This document shows, piece after piece, positions 51,100 to 59,848 of a DNA stretch of 64,000 bases. The notes under the pieces were generated by a model. The model was not told the DNA's origin. It ran no database searches and saw only the letters and a list, made by a program, of their open reading frames with translations. Within the stretch, counting starts at the first letter, position 1; every line of letters starts with the position of its first letter. This stretch comes from Rubellimicrobium sp. GTDB taxonomy: Bacteria > Pseudomonadota > Alphaproteobacteria > Rhodobacterales > Rhodobacteraceae. The position numbers were made by a program, and so were the translations under genes. The stretch spans positions 1 through 64,000 of the forward strand of contig JADYZU010000013.1 in NCBI GenBank assembly GCA_020852925.1. Direction: 5' to 3'.

Positions 51100-52202
51100 T
51101 GCCCGCGCTGCCCCTTGAAGGCGTCACCGTGATCGCGATCGAACAGGCGGTCGCCGCGCCCTTTGCCACCGCGCGGCTGGCCGATGCCGGGGCGCGCGTG
51201 ATCAAGATCGAACGCGCGGAGGGCGATTTCGCGCGTGGCTACGATACGGCGGTCAAGGGCCAGTCGAGCTATTTCGTCTGGCTGAACCGGGGCAAGGAGT
51301 CGCTGGTCCTCGACCTGACCACGCCGGCGGGCAGGGCGCGGCTGGACGGGTTGCTGGCGACTGCCGACGTGCTGGTGCAGAACCTCAGGCCGGGGGCGCT
51401 GGCGCGGCTGGGCTATGATGACGAACGGCTGGCGCGCGACTGGCCCCGGCTGATCGCCGCCTCGATCTCGGGCTATGGCGAGGGGGGGCCGATGGCGGAC
51501 CGCAAGGCCTATGACCTGCTGGTGCAGGCCGAGTCGGGCCTGTGTTCCATCACCGGCGGGCCGGAGGGGCCGGCGCGGGTCGGGATTTCGCTGGTCGATA
51601 TCGCCACTGGCGCCACCACCCATGCCGCCATCCTCGAGGCGCTGATCCGGCGCGGCATCACCGGCAGGGGCACGCATGTCCGGGTGTCGATGTTCGATGT
51701 GATGGCCGAATGGCTGACGGTGCCGCTCTTGAACCACGAGGGCGGCCAATCGCCCCGGCGCATCGGCCTCGCCCATCCGTCGATCGCGCCTTACGGGGTC
51801 TTTGCCTGCAAGGACGGGGCGCAGATCCTCATCTCGGTCCAGAGCGACCGCGAATGGGCCGGGCTGGCCGGGGATTTCCTGGGCCGGCCGGAACTGGCGG
51901 ACGATCCGCGCCTTGCCACGAACGTGGCCAGGGTCGCCAACCGCGCGGTGACCGATGCCGTGGTCGCGGCGGGTTTCGCGGCCCTCACCCTGCCCGAGGC
52001 CACCGCCGCCCTTCTGAAGGCCGATGTCGCCTTTGCGCGCGTGAACGACATGCAGGGCCTGTCGCAGCATCCACATCTGCGCCGGGTCACGGTCGACACG
52101 CCGGCCGGCCCGGTCAGCCTGCCCGCCCCCGCCCCGATCGTCGCCGGAGAAACCCGCCGCTATGGCCCGGTCCCGGCCCTGCCCGCAAAGGTGACGCCAT
52201 GA
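51099..52202 (+). CDS. CaiB/BaiF-type (family III) CoA transferase
   Basis: This 367-aa enzyme transfers CoA between a donor acyl-CoA and a free acid. The N-terminus PLEGVTVIAIEQAVAAPFAT, the LDLTTPAGRARLDGLLATAD block and the AYDLLVQAESGLCSITGGPE segment are standard for the family. The ATG at 51099 overlaps the dehydrogenase stop by one base. Succinyl-CoA:mesaconate transferases belong to this family, which fits the downstream hydratase and lyase. Confidence 0.88.
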   Translation: MPALPLEGVTVIAIEQAVAAPFATARLADAGARVIKIERAEGDFARGYDTAVKGQSSYFVWLNRGKESLVLDLTTPAGRARLDGLLATADVLVQNLRPGALARLGYDDERLARDWPRLIAASISGYGEGGPMADRKAYDLLVQAESGLCSITGGPEGPARVGISLVDIATGATTHAAILEALIRRGITGRGTHVRVSMFDVMAEWLTVPLLNHEGGQSPRRIGLAHPSIAPYGVFACKDGAQILISVQSDREWAGLAGDFLGRPELADDPRLATNVARVANRAVTDAVVAAGFAALTLPEATAALLKADVAFARVNDMQGLSQHPHLRRVTVDTPAGPVSLPAPAPIVAGETRRYGPVPALPAKVTP

Positions 52203-53059
52203 TTGATCTCGACCACCTGCGCACCTGGATCGGCCGCGAGGAGCTGCGCCGCGAGCTGTTGACCGAGGCCCTTGCCGAACGCTTCAGCGCCACCTTCGAC
52301 CTTGAGGGGGCGGTGGCGGAAGGCGATCCGGCCCCGGCGCTGATCCACCTCTGCCTCGCCCCGCCGGCCGCGCCGACCGCCGGCCTGGGCCCGGACGGAC
52401 ATCCGGCGCGCGGCGGGTTCCTGCCGCCGGTGCCGCTGCCCCGGCGCATGTGGGCGGGGGGGGCCTTTGTCTTTCGTGACCTGATCCGCATCGGCGAAAT
52501 GGTGACGCGCCGTTCGATCATCCGTGACGTGGTGGTGAAGCAGGGGCGCAGCGGCCCGCTCTGTTTCGTCACCGTCGATCACCGCATCGACAGCGGCGGC
52601 CGTCCGGTGATCGAGGAACGACAGGACATCGTCTATCGCGGCGAGGATGCCGGGCCGGATGCAAACCGGGCTAACCCGGCCCCCGCCCCCGTTCCGGTCC
52701 CGGTTCCGGCCGCGCGGGGCGCCGCGCATGTGGTGATCACGCCGACGCCGGCCCTGCTGTTCCGCTATTCCGCGCTCACCTTCAACGGGCACCGCATCCA
52801 TTACGACAACCCCTATGCCCGCCGGGACGAAAGCTATCCCGGCCTCGTCGTCCATGGCCCGATGCAGGCGACGATGCTGGTGCAGCTTGCCCTGCGCCTG
52901 CGTGGCCGATGCCCGGCGCGGTTCGATTTCCGAAGCCTCTCTCCCCTGTTCGACGATGCCCCCTTTGCCCTGAACGCCGCTGCGGACGGGGAAGGGCTGC
53001 GGCTGTGGACCGCGCGCGAGGGCGGCCCCGTGGCGATGGAGGCCCGCGCCACATGGTAG
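52199..53059 (+). CDS. Mesaconyl-C4-CoA hydratase-like (MaoC/FAS1-like dehydratase) protein
   Basis: This 286-aa double-hotdog protein resembles the HTD2/Meh group. The N-terminal hotdog holds the RRMWAGGAFVFRDLIRIGE stretch. An Ala/Pro linker (near residues 160-173) follows. The C-terminal hotdog has FNGHRIHYDNPYAR and YPGLVVHGPMQATMLVQLAL, the typical hydratase His/Asp region. Relatives add water to mesaconyl-CoA to give citramalyl-CoA. It overlaps both neighbours. Confidence 0.82.
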   Translation: MIDLDHLRTWIGREELRRELLTEALAERFSATFDLEGAVAEGDPAPALIHLCLAPPAAPTAGLGPDGHPARGGFLPPVPLPRRMWAGGAFVFRDLIRIGEMVTRRSIIRDVVVKQGRSGPLCFVTVDHRIDSGGRPVIEERQDIVYRGEDAGPDANRANPAPAPVPVPVPAARGAAHVVITPTPALLFRYSALTFNGHRIHYDNPYARRDESYPGLVVHGPMQATMLVQLALRLRGRCPARFDFRSLSPLFDDAPFALNAAADGEGLRLWTAREGGPVAMEARATW

Positions 53060-53865
53060 GCCATGTCCGCGCGCCGCTGTTCGTGCCGGCCAACCGCCCG
53101 GAACGTTTCGCCCGGGCGGCGGCCTCGGGGGCGGATGCGGTGATCCTCGACCTCGAGGATGCCGTGCCACCCCCCGACAAGGACCGCGCGCGCGGCGCGC
53201 TGGGGACGGGGTTCACCGATCTGCCGGTGCTCGTGCGCCTCAATGCCGCGGGGACGCCATGGCACGGCGCCGATGTTGCCGCCGCCGCCGGGCTGGCGCT
53301 GGCGGCGGTGATCCTGCCCAAGGCCGAGGATCCCGCGCTGTGCGCCCGTCTTGCCGATGCGACGGGCAAGCCGGTGATCGCCCTCATCGAATCCGCGCGG
53401 GGGATCGCGAATGCGCGCGCCATCGCCGCGGCCGGGGGCGTGGTGCGGCTGGCCTTCGGTTCGGTCGATTTCTGCGCCGATCTGGGCTGCCGTCACTTGC
53501 GCGAGGTGCTGTTGCCGGTGCGCCTGGAACTGGTGCTGGCCTCGCGCCTGGCCGGGATCGCGGCGCCGCTGGACGGGGTGACGGTCCGCCTCGACGATCC
53601 GCTTGCCGCCGGTGACGACGCCGATCATGCGCGGGCGCTGGGAATGACGGGCAAACTCTGCATCCATCCCGCGCAGGTCGATCCCGTCCTGCGCGCCTTT
53701 GCCCCCACGCCGGCCGAGGTGGACCGCGCGCGCCGCATCCTGGCCGCGGGCGAGGGGGCGGTGCGTGTCGATGGCGAGATGGTGGACGAACCCGTCCGCA
53801 TCCGCGCCCGGGCGATCCTGGCGCAGGCCGGGCAGGCGGGCGGCCCCCCGGCCGAGGGGGGCTGA
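53053..53865 (+). CDS. CitE-like CoA ester lyase (HpcH/HpaI family)
   Basis: This 270-aa Mg2+-dependent lyase cleaves malyl-, methylmalyl- or citramalyl-CoA type substrates. RAPLFVPANRPERFARA and DAVILDLEDAVPP form the N-terminal signature; ALIESARGI and the FGSVDFCADLG segment provide the metal-binding acidic residues. After the Meh-like hydratase it would split citramalyl-CoA to acetyl-CoA and pyruvate, an inference from order and family. The start overlaps the hydratase gene by seven bases. Confidence 0.87.
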   Translation: MVGHVRAPLFVPANRPERFARAAASGADAVILDLEDAVPPPDKDRARGALGTGFTDLPVLVRLNAAGTPWHGADVAAAAGLALAAVILPKAEDPALCARLADATGKPVIALIESARGIANARAIAAAGGVVRLAFGSVDFCADLGCRHLREVLLPVRLELVLASRLAGIAAPLDGVTVRLDDPLAAGDDADHARALGMTGKLCIHPAQVDPVLRAFAPTPAEVDRARRILAAGEGAVRVDGEMVDEPVRIRARAILAQAGQAGGPPAEGG

Positions 53866-53979
53866 TCGCTGCGGCGTTGCTGCGTCTGGACAATGAGGCC
53901 GGTCATGCAAGGATGAACCGGCCGCGCCGGGGACCGCCCTCGGTGCAGCCCCGCACCCCGGCGAACGACAGGAGGCGAG

Positions 53980-55509
53980 ATGACCGACCAAGGCAAGGGC
54001 CGTGCGCGGCGGCGCGATCAGGCGCCCCGTCAGACCCGCCCCGGCTATGCCCGGCTGCGTCATCCGTTCGCGCCGCAGCCCGGCTTTTCCGGGGACGAGA
54101 TCGCGGCCATGCACGACACCGCGCTGCGCATCCTCGAGGATCTGGGAATGCGCATCCTTCTGCCCGAGGCGCGCGCGATCCTGCGCGCCGGCGGGGCGAT
54201 CGTGGACGACGACAGCGAAATGGTCCGCATCGGCCGCGATCTGGTGGCCGAGGCGCTGCGCACCGCGCCCCGGTCGATCCGGCTGCGGGCCGCCGATCCC
54301 GCCCATGAACAGATGTTCGAGCCGGGCGCGATGCTGTTCATGGGCGGCGCCGGCTGTCCGAACGTGGCCGACCGGCTGCGCGGCCGCAGGCCCGGATCGC
54401 GCGAAAGCTATATCGAGACCCTGCGCCTCCAGCAGGCGTTCGACGTGATCCACATGCTGGGCCCTGCGGCCGAGGCGCAGGATGTGCCCGTCCACCTGCG
54501 CCACTACACGATCGTCGGCGAACAGCTGACCAACACGACCAAACCCCTGCACATCGCCGCGCGCGGCCAACGCCAGGTGCTCGAGTCCTTCGAGATGATC
54601 CGCACCGGCCTTGCCCTCGACGAGGGGGCCTTCACCGATGGCGTCTGGGCCAGCACGGTGATCAACACCAATTCGCCGCGCCTGCTCGACATCCCGATGG
54701 CGCGCGGCGTGATCGACTTCGCGCGCGAAGGCCAGCTAGCCATCATAACGCCCTTCTGCCTGGCCGGGGCTATGGCGCCGGTGACGGTGGCCGGCGCGCT
54801 GGTCCTTCAGCATGCCGAGGCGCTGGCCTGCATCGCCCTGTCGCAGATGGCCGCGCCCGGAGCGCCGGTGGCCTATGGCGGGTTTTCGTCGAATGTGGAC
54901 ATGCGTTCGGGCGCGCCCGCGTTCGGCACCCCGGAACATGTGCGCGCCAATCTGGGATCGGGGCAGCTTGCCCGGCTGATCGGGCTGCCCTGGCGGTCCG
55001 CGACCGGCACCACCTCGAAACTGGCCGATGCGCAGGGCGCGTTCGAGACCGGCATGGGCCTGTGGTCCGCGGTCCTGGCGCAGGCGACGGTGACGGTGCA
55101 TGCGGCGGGCTGGCTCGAGGGGGGGCTGACCTTCGGCTACGAGAAGTTCATCACCGACCTCGAGGCGCTGCGCTCTCTGGCCGAACTGGCCCGCCCCGCC
55201 CCTGCCGATGCCGCGGCGCTGGCCTATGACGCCATCGCCGGGGTCGCGCCCTTCGGCCATTTCCTTGGCCATGCGCATACGATGGAACGCTACCGGACCG
55301 CCTTTTACGAGCCGCTGAACGCTGATCTGTCCAATCACGGCGCCTGGGTCGAGGCCGGTTCCCTGTCGGCCGAGGAGCGGGCCACCGGCATCTGGAAGGC
55401 CACGCTCGACCGGTTCGTGCCGCCCCCCGCCGCCGCGGAAATCCGTGATCGCCTTGCCCCCTGGATCGCGGCCCGCACCGCAGCGGGCGGCGCCCCGGTC
55501 GAAGGCTGA
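53980..55509 (+). CDS. MttB-family (trimethylamine methyltransferase-like) protein
   Basis: This 509-aa TIM-barrel protein is of the non-pyrrolysine MttB family. There is no in-frame amber codon, and the usual N-terminal extension is basic (GRARRRDQAPRQTR). Family members demethylate quaternary amines such as glycine betaine and pass the methyl group to a corrinoid protein. No corrinoid protein or reactivase gene is nearby, so the acceptor is missing from this window. It lies 114 bases after the lyase gene and before a terminator, probably at the end of the same operon. Confidence 0.83.
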   Translation: MTDQGKGRARRRDQAPRQTRPGYARLRHPFAPQPGFSGDEIAAMHDTALRILEDLGMRILLPEARAILRAGGAIVDDDSEMVRIGRDLVAEALRTAPRSIRLRAADPAHEQMFEPGAMLFMGGAGCPNVADRLRGRRPGSRESYIETLRLQQAFDVIHMLGPAAEAQDVPVHLRHYTIVGEQLTNTTKPLHIAARGQRQVLESFEMIRTGLALDEGAFTDGVWASTVINTNSPRLLDIPMARGVIDFAREGQLAIITPFCLAGAMAPVTVAGALVLQHAEALACIALSQMAAPGAPVAYGGFSSNVDMRSGAPAFGTPEHVRANLGSGQLARLIGLPWRSATGTTSKLADAQGAFETGMGLWSAVLAQATVTVHAAGWLEGGLTFGYEKFITDLEALRSLAELARPAPADAAALAYDAIAGVAPFGHFLGHAHTMERYRTAFYEPLNADLSNHGAWVEAGSLSAEERATGIWKATLDRFVPPPAAAEIRDRLAPWIAARTAAGGAPVEG

Positions 55510-55510
55510 G

Positions 55511-55542
55511 CGCCCCCGGCGCCCCGGGGCGCGGGGCGTTTT
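55511..55542 (+). terminator. Rho-independent terminator after the mttB-like gene
   Basis: GCGCCCC/GGGGCGC and CGCCCC/GGGGCG form a stacked stem with a two-base bulge (55511-55538), followed by TTTT. It ends the operon that starts at 48529. Confidence 0.65.
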
Positions 55543-55555
55543 GACAGGCGGGCGG

Positions 55556-55567
55556 AATGGCGCCATT
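55556..55567. promoter_or_regulatory. Perfect palindrome upstream of the xylulokinase gene
   Basis: AATGGCGCCATT is a perfect 12-bp dyad 40 bases before the xylB start, just past the previous terminator. It is a candidate operator for a sugar-responsive repressor not encoded next to it. Confidence 0.4.
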
Positions 55568-55606
55568 GGTCGGATCAGGCACGGTGCCCAAGGGGGAGAT
55601 TCGCGG

Positions 55607-57043
55607 ATGTATGTCGGACTCGATCTCGGAACTTCGGGGCTGAAGGGCGTCCTGATCGACGACAGCCAGACCGTCATCGCCGAGGCGACCGCGCCGCTGA
55701 CGGTGCGCCGCCCGCAGGACGGCTGGTCAGAGCAGGATCCGGCCGACTGGATCGACGCGGCCGGGACGGTGCTGGACGCGCTGGCGGCGCGTGTGCCGCT
55801 GGGCCGGGTCCGGGGGATCGGCCTGTCCGGACAGATGCACGGGGCGGTGCTGCTTGATGCGGGCCATCAGGTGCTGCGCCCGGCGATCCTGTGGAACGAC
55901 ACCCGCGCGCACCACGAGGCCGCGATACTGGACGCCGATCCGCGCTTTCGCGCGCTGACCGGCAACATCGTCTTTCCGGGCTTCACCGCGCCGAAACTGC
56001 TCTGGGCCGCGCGGCACGAACCCGACCTGCGGCGGCGGGTGGCGATGGTCCTGCTGCCCAAGGATTACCTGCGCCTGTGGCTGACCGGCGAATGCGTCAG
56101 CGACCTGTCCGATGCGGCGGGCACGGCCTGGCTCGACATGGCGGCGCGCGACTGGTCGGACGGGCTGCTGGCGGCCTGCGACCTGTCGCGCGGGCAGATG
56201 CCGCGCCTTGTCGAGGGGTCCGAACCCTCGGGGCGGGTCCGCGCCGGGCTGGCCGCGCGCTGGGGCCTGCCGGACGACGTGGTGGTGGCCGGGGGCGGGG
56301 GGGACAATGCCGCTTCGGGCGTGGGGGTGGGCGTGGTGGCGCCGGGCGACGGTTTTGCCAGCCTTGGCACCTCGGGCGTGCTGTTCGCCGCCAGCGACCG
56401 GTTCAGCCCGGACGCTCCCAGTGCGGTGCACACCTTCTGTCATGCGCTGCCGGGGCTGTGGCACCAGATGGGGGTGATCCTGGCCGCGACCGATGCCCTG
56501 AACTGGCATGCGCGCGTCATGGGCGCGGGGGCGGCCGAACTGACCGCGGGGCTCGGGCCGCTCCGGCCGCCGGGGCGGACGCTGTTCCTGCCCTACCTGG
56601 GCGGAGAGCGCACCCCCCACAACGACGCAAGGGTGCGCGCGGCCTTTCTGCACCTCGACCATGCCGCCGACGCCGCGGCGCTGACGCGCGCGGTGCTCGA
56701 GGGGGTGGTCCATGCCTTTCGCGACAGTCTCGATGCGCTGGCTTCGACCGGGACGCGGATCTCGCGGCTGATCGGGGTGGGCGGGGGCACGCGCTCGGAC
56801 TACTGGGTGCAGGCTCTGGCGACGGCGCTTGACCTGCCGGTGGAACTGCCGGCGGCAGGCGATTTCGGCGGGGCCTTCGGCGCGGCGCGGCTGGGCCTCA
56901 TGGCGGCCACGGGCGCGGGGGCGGAACTGGCCACGCGCCCGCCCATCGCCCGCACGATCGAACCGGACCCGGCCCTTGTCCCCGCCTTCGCCGAGGCCCA
57001 CGCCCGCTATCGCGCCGCCGCCGCGGCGATCCGCGCCCTCTGA
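55607..57043 (+). CDS. xylB: Xylulokinase (FGGY family)
   Basis: This 478-aa cytoplasmic kinase phosphorylates D-xylulose to xylulose 5-phosphate. The N-terminus MYVGLDLGTSGLKGVLID, the sugar-site motif SGQMHGAVLLD, the AGGGGDNAASG segment and the late VGGGTRSDYWVQALATAL block are as in XylB. The start at 55607 is chosen at the phosphate-binding motif, where family proteins begin. The dehydrogenases around it (arabitol/mannitol and xylitol types) would supply xylulose. Confidence 0.9.
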   Translation: MYVGLDLGTSGLKGVLIDDSQTVIAEATAPLTVRRPQDGWSEQDPADWIDAAGTVLDALAARVPLGRVRGIGLSGQMHGAVLLDAGHQVLRPAILWNDTRAHHEAAILDADPRFRALTGNIVFPGFTAPKLLWAARHEPDLRRRVAMVLLPKDYLRLWLTGECVSDLSDAAGTAWLDMAARDWSDGLLAACDLSRGQMPRLVEGSEPSGRVRAGLAARWGLPDDVVVAGGGGDNAASGVGVGVVAPGDGFASLGTSGVLFAASDRFSPDAPSAVHTFCHALPGLWHQMGVILAATDALNWHARVMGAGAAELTAGLGPLRPPGRTLFLPYLGGERTPHNDARVRAAFLHLDHAADAAALTRAVLEGVVHAFRDSLDALASTGTRISRLIGVGGGTRSDYWVQALATALDLPVELPAAGDFGGAFGAARLGLMAATGAGAELATRPPIARTIEPDPALVPAFAEAHARYRAAAAAIRAL

Positions 57044-57067
57044 CGCGAACCGCCGGCACGAGCACGA

Positions 57068-58504
57068 TCAGCCCAGATAGCGCGCCAGCGCCGCGTCGGT
57101 GCCCTGCGCCCACAGGTGATCCAGCGCATCGCCAAAGGCGGCGACCAGCGCGGGATCGTCGGCCAGATCGCCATAGATCGCGCGCATGCCGATCCAGGCA
57201 GCGGGGTCATGGCGTGCGCGCCGCGCCATCTCTTGCAGGTGGTCCCAGTCGGGATCGTTCGGCGCGATGGCGGCGCCGTTCTCGTCGGTGCCGTGGCAGT
57301 AGCGGCACCAGAGCGCGGATTCGAGGAGGAGGCCGCGCGGCATCACCCCGCGCGCAAGGTTGTCGCGGATCGAGGGAATGATGAACTTGGGCTGGCGGTT
57401 CGATCCGTCAAGGCACAGGCGCCGTTCGGTATCCGCGATCTCGGGGTTCGAGAAACGCTCGATGATGAGGGCCTTGTAGGCGCTCAGATCCTGTCCCGGC
57501 ACCGGCGGGACCACGGGCAGGATCTCGTCGCTCTCGACCCGGTCGAGAAAGGCCCGGATCAGGGGATCGGCCATCGCCTCATGGACGAATTCGATCCCCT
57601 TGAGGCCGCCGGGATAGGCGATCACCGCATGGCCGCCGTTGAGGATGCGGATCTTCATGGTCTCGAAGGCGTGGACATGCGGGGTGAAGGTCACGCCCAC
57701 CTTCTCGAGCGGAGGGCGCCCTTGCGGGAAATCGTCCTCGAGCACCCATTGCCGGAACGGCTCGCAGGTGACGGGGACCGGGTCGTCAAGGCCGAATGCC
57801 GCCGCCATCGCGCGTTCGCGCGGGCCGGTGGCGGGGGTGATGCGGTCCACCATGCCGTTGGGGAAGGCCACATTGGCGTCGATCCAGTCGGCAAGGGCGG
57901 GGTCCGACAGCCGTGCCAGCCCGGTGACGGCGGCGCGGGTGACCTGGCCGTTGCCCGGCAGGTTGTCGCAGGACATGACGGTAAAGGGCGCGATCCCGGC
58001 GTCGCGCCGGGCGCGCAGCGCGGCGACGATCGCGCCAAAGGCGGTGGCGGGCGCGTCGGGCCGGGCCGCGTCGGCGCGGATGTCCGGCGCGTCGGGATCG
58101 AACCGCCCGGTGGCGGGGTTCACGAAATAGCCGCCCTCGGTCACGGTGAGCGAGACGATGCGGATCCCCGGCCCGGTCATCGCCGCGATGAGCGGGCCGT
58201 TCGCCGGTTCGACAGGCACGAAATCCACCATCGACCCCACCCGCCGCGCGCGCGGTCCGCGCGGGTCGAGTTCGATCACCGTCGACAGGCAGTCCTGCGC
58301 CAGCATCGCCGCGCGCATCGCCGCATCGGCCGGCCGCACCCCGGCGCCGATGATCGCCCAGTCATGGCCTTCGCCGGTGGCGAACAGGTCATCCAGCCAG
58401 ACCGCCATATGCGCGCGGTGGAAATTGCCCAGGCCGATATGGACGATGCCCGGCGTGAGTCGGCCACGGTCATAGGCGGGAAGCGAAACCTTCATGTCAT
58501 TCAT
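57068..58504 (-). CDS. Mannitol/D-arabitol dehydrogenase family protein
   Basis: This 478-aa NAD-dependent polyol dehydrogenase belongs to the long-chain mannitol dehydrogenase family. The Rossmann part begins GIVHIGLGNFHRAHMAVWLD; the catalytic Lys/Asn/His region is KIRILNGGHAVIAYP near residues 283-297. Family members oxidise mannitol to fructose or D-arabitol to xylulose; the adjacent xylB favours the latter or both. It converges with xylB. An alternative start three codons in (MKVSLP) is possible. Confidence 0.88.
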   Translation of the reverse strand: MNDMKVSLPAYDRGRLTPGIVHIGLGNFHRAHMAVWLDDLFATGEGHDWAIIGAGVRPADAAMRAAMLAQDCLSTVIELDPRGPRARRVGSMVDFVPVEPANGPLIAAMTGPGIRIVSLTVTEGGYFVNPATGRFDPDAPDIRADAARPDAPATAFGAIVAALRARRDAGIAPFTVMSCDNLPGNGQVTRAAVTGLARLSDPALADWIDANVAFPNGMVDRITPATGPRERAMAAAFGLDDPVPVTCEPFRQWVLEDDFPQGRPPLEKVGVTFTPHVHAFETMKIRILNGGHAVIAYPGGLKGIEFVHEAMADPLIRAFLDRVESDEILPVVPPVPGQDLSAYKALIIERFSNPEIADTERRLCLDGSNRQPKFIIPSIRDNLARGVMPRGLLLESALWCRYCHGTDENGAAIAPNDPDWDHLQEMARRARHDPAAWIGMRAIYGDLADDPALVAAFGDALDHLWAQGTDAALARYLG

Positions 58505-58836
58505 CCGTTGCTGTGACAGGGTGAGAGAGGGGGCCGGCGTTCGTCGCGGTTCCGGGGCCGCCGTGCAGGATCGCCCGATCCTTGTCCCGCCCGTGCATCC
58601 CTATCCCCTGCCGCTCGATGCGGCCATGATGGCCGGGTCGTGCCGGACCTTCAATCGCAATCGCATGGACAGGCGCGGGGCCGGCCGGTCCGGCGTCCGG
58701 GCCCCTGGCCGAAATCGCCGGAAACCCCTTCCCCCTTCATGCGGGAATGGTGCAATCCTTCACCCGCCGCCCCCACTCCCGCTCCCGCCGCGGCACGGCC
58801 TGCCGCGTCGATCCCCGAACCCTGAAAGGAAAACCG
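58505..58836. other. Divergent intergenic region without a recognisable gene
   Basis: This 332-base gap lies between the divergent polyol dehydrogenase and PfkB genes and must contain both promoters. I see no good sigma-70 pair and no strong dyad; short CAATCGCAATCGCA repeats near 58652 are the only irregularity. A purine-rich AAAGGAAAA ribosome site precedes the PfkB gene. Confidence 0.4.
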
Positions 58837-59781
58837 ATGGCCCCGCGCGTCCTTGTGATCGGAGAGATCCTCGTCGAGATCATGGCCACCACCAGGGGCC
58901 ACGGCTTTGCCGGGCCGATCGACCTGCGCGGCCCCTATCCTTCGGGGGCGCCCGCGATCTTTGCCGATCAGCTTGCCCGGCAGGGGATCGCCACGGCGAT
59001 GGTCTCGGCGGTGGGGGATGACGATTTCGGCCGGTTGAACCTGGCGCGGCTGCGCGCGGCGGGGGTGGACGTGACCGCAGTGCAGATCCACCCGACCGCC
59101 ACCACCGGCACCGCCTTTGTCCGCTACCGTCCCGAAGGCGGGCGCGATTTCGTCTTTCATCTGGCCGATGCCGCCTGCGGCCGGATCGAGCCTGCCGCAG
59201 CCTCTGCGGCCGAGGTGGCGCGCGCCACGCATCTGCATGTCATGGGGTCGGCCCTTGGCGCCCCGCGCCTTGCGCAGATGATCCTGGAGGCGGCACGCCA
59301 CATCCATGCGGCGGGGGGCACGGTATCGTTCGATCCGAACCTGCGGCCCGAAATGCTTGATGCCGCCGGGCACGCGCGGCTGGCCGGGGTTCTGGAACTG
59401 ACCGCGCTCCTGCTGCCGTCCGAGGGCGAGGCCCTGGCCCTTGTCCCCGGCGCCCCGGACGAGGACGCGGCCATCGCCGCCCTGACCCGGCGCGGGATCG
59501 AGGTGGTGCTCAAGCGCGGGCGCGACGGTGCCACCTGGTTCGGCGGCGACCGGCGCATCGAGCAGCCGGGTTTCGCCGTTCACGAGATCGACCCGACCGG
59601 CGCGGGCGACACGTTCGGGGCAACCTTCCTTGCCGGATGGATCACCGGCGCGGATCCGGCGGCAAGCCTGCGCGCGGCCTGCGCGGCGGGCGCGCTGTGC
59701 GTCATGGCGGCCGGCCCGATGGAGGGCGCGTCGGATCCGGCGCGCATCCGGGCCTTCCTGGCGGAACGGGAGGCGTGCTGA
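58837..59781 (+). CDS. PfkB-family sugar kinase
   Basis: This 314-aa ribokinase-superfamily kinase has the first signature region GPYPSGAPAIFADQLARQG near residue 31. The second signature DPTGAGDTFGATFLAGW is near residue 251, with catalytic Asp in GAGD. 2-keto-3-deoxygluconate kinases and fructokinases share this layout. It may phosphorylate fructose made from mannitol or another ketose. The start at 58837 follows AAAGGA. Confidence 0.86.
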   Translation: MAPRVLVIGEILVEIMATTRGHGFAGPIDLRGPYPSGAPAIFADQLARQGIATAMVSAVGDDDFGRLNLARLRAAGVDVTAVQIHPTATTGTAFVRYRPEGGRDFVFHLADAACGRIEPAAASAAEVARATHLHVMGSALGAPRLAQMILEAARHIHAAGGTVSFDPNLRPEMLDAAGHARLAGVLELTALLLPSEGEALALVPGAPDEDAAIAALTRRGIEVVLKRGRDGATWFGGDRRIEQPGFAVHEIDPTGAGDTFGATFLAGWITGADPAASLRAACAAGALCVMAAGPMEGASDPARIRAFLAEREAC

Positions 59782-59784
59782 ATC

Positions 59785-59813
59785 CATTTGTAATGATCCA
59801 CATGCATATGTAA
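59785..59813. promoter_or_regulatory. Direct repeats before the SDR genes
   Basis: CATTTGTAA (59785-59793) and CATATGTAA (59805-59813) are near-identical and 20 bp apart, about two helical turns, in the AT-rich gap before the SDR gene. They are a candidate operator or activator site for an internal promoter. Confidence 0.4.
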
Positions 59814-59848
59814 CCATCGGCCCCGACAGGAACCCCGGGGGCCGCGCG

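Noticed and set aside
52650-52720. Frameshift in the hydratase gene at the Ala/Pro-rich tract
   Set aside because: The frame is continuous through the tract into the conserved C-terminal hotdog; the tract is a linker between the two hotdog domains.
53980-55509. Pyrrolysine-containing trimethylamine methyltransferase
   Set aside because: There is no in-frame TAG inside the gene, so it belongs to the non-pyrrolysine branch of the family.
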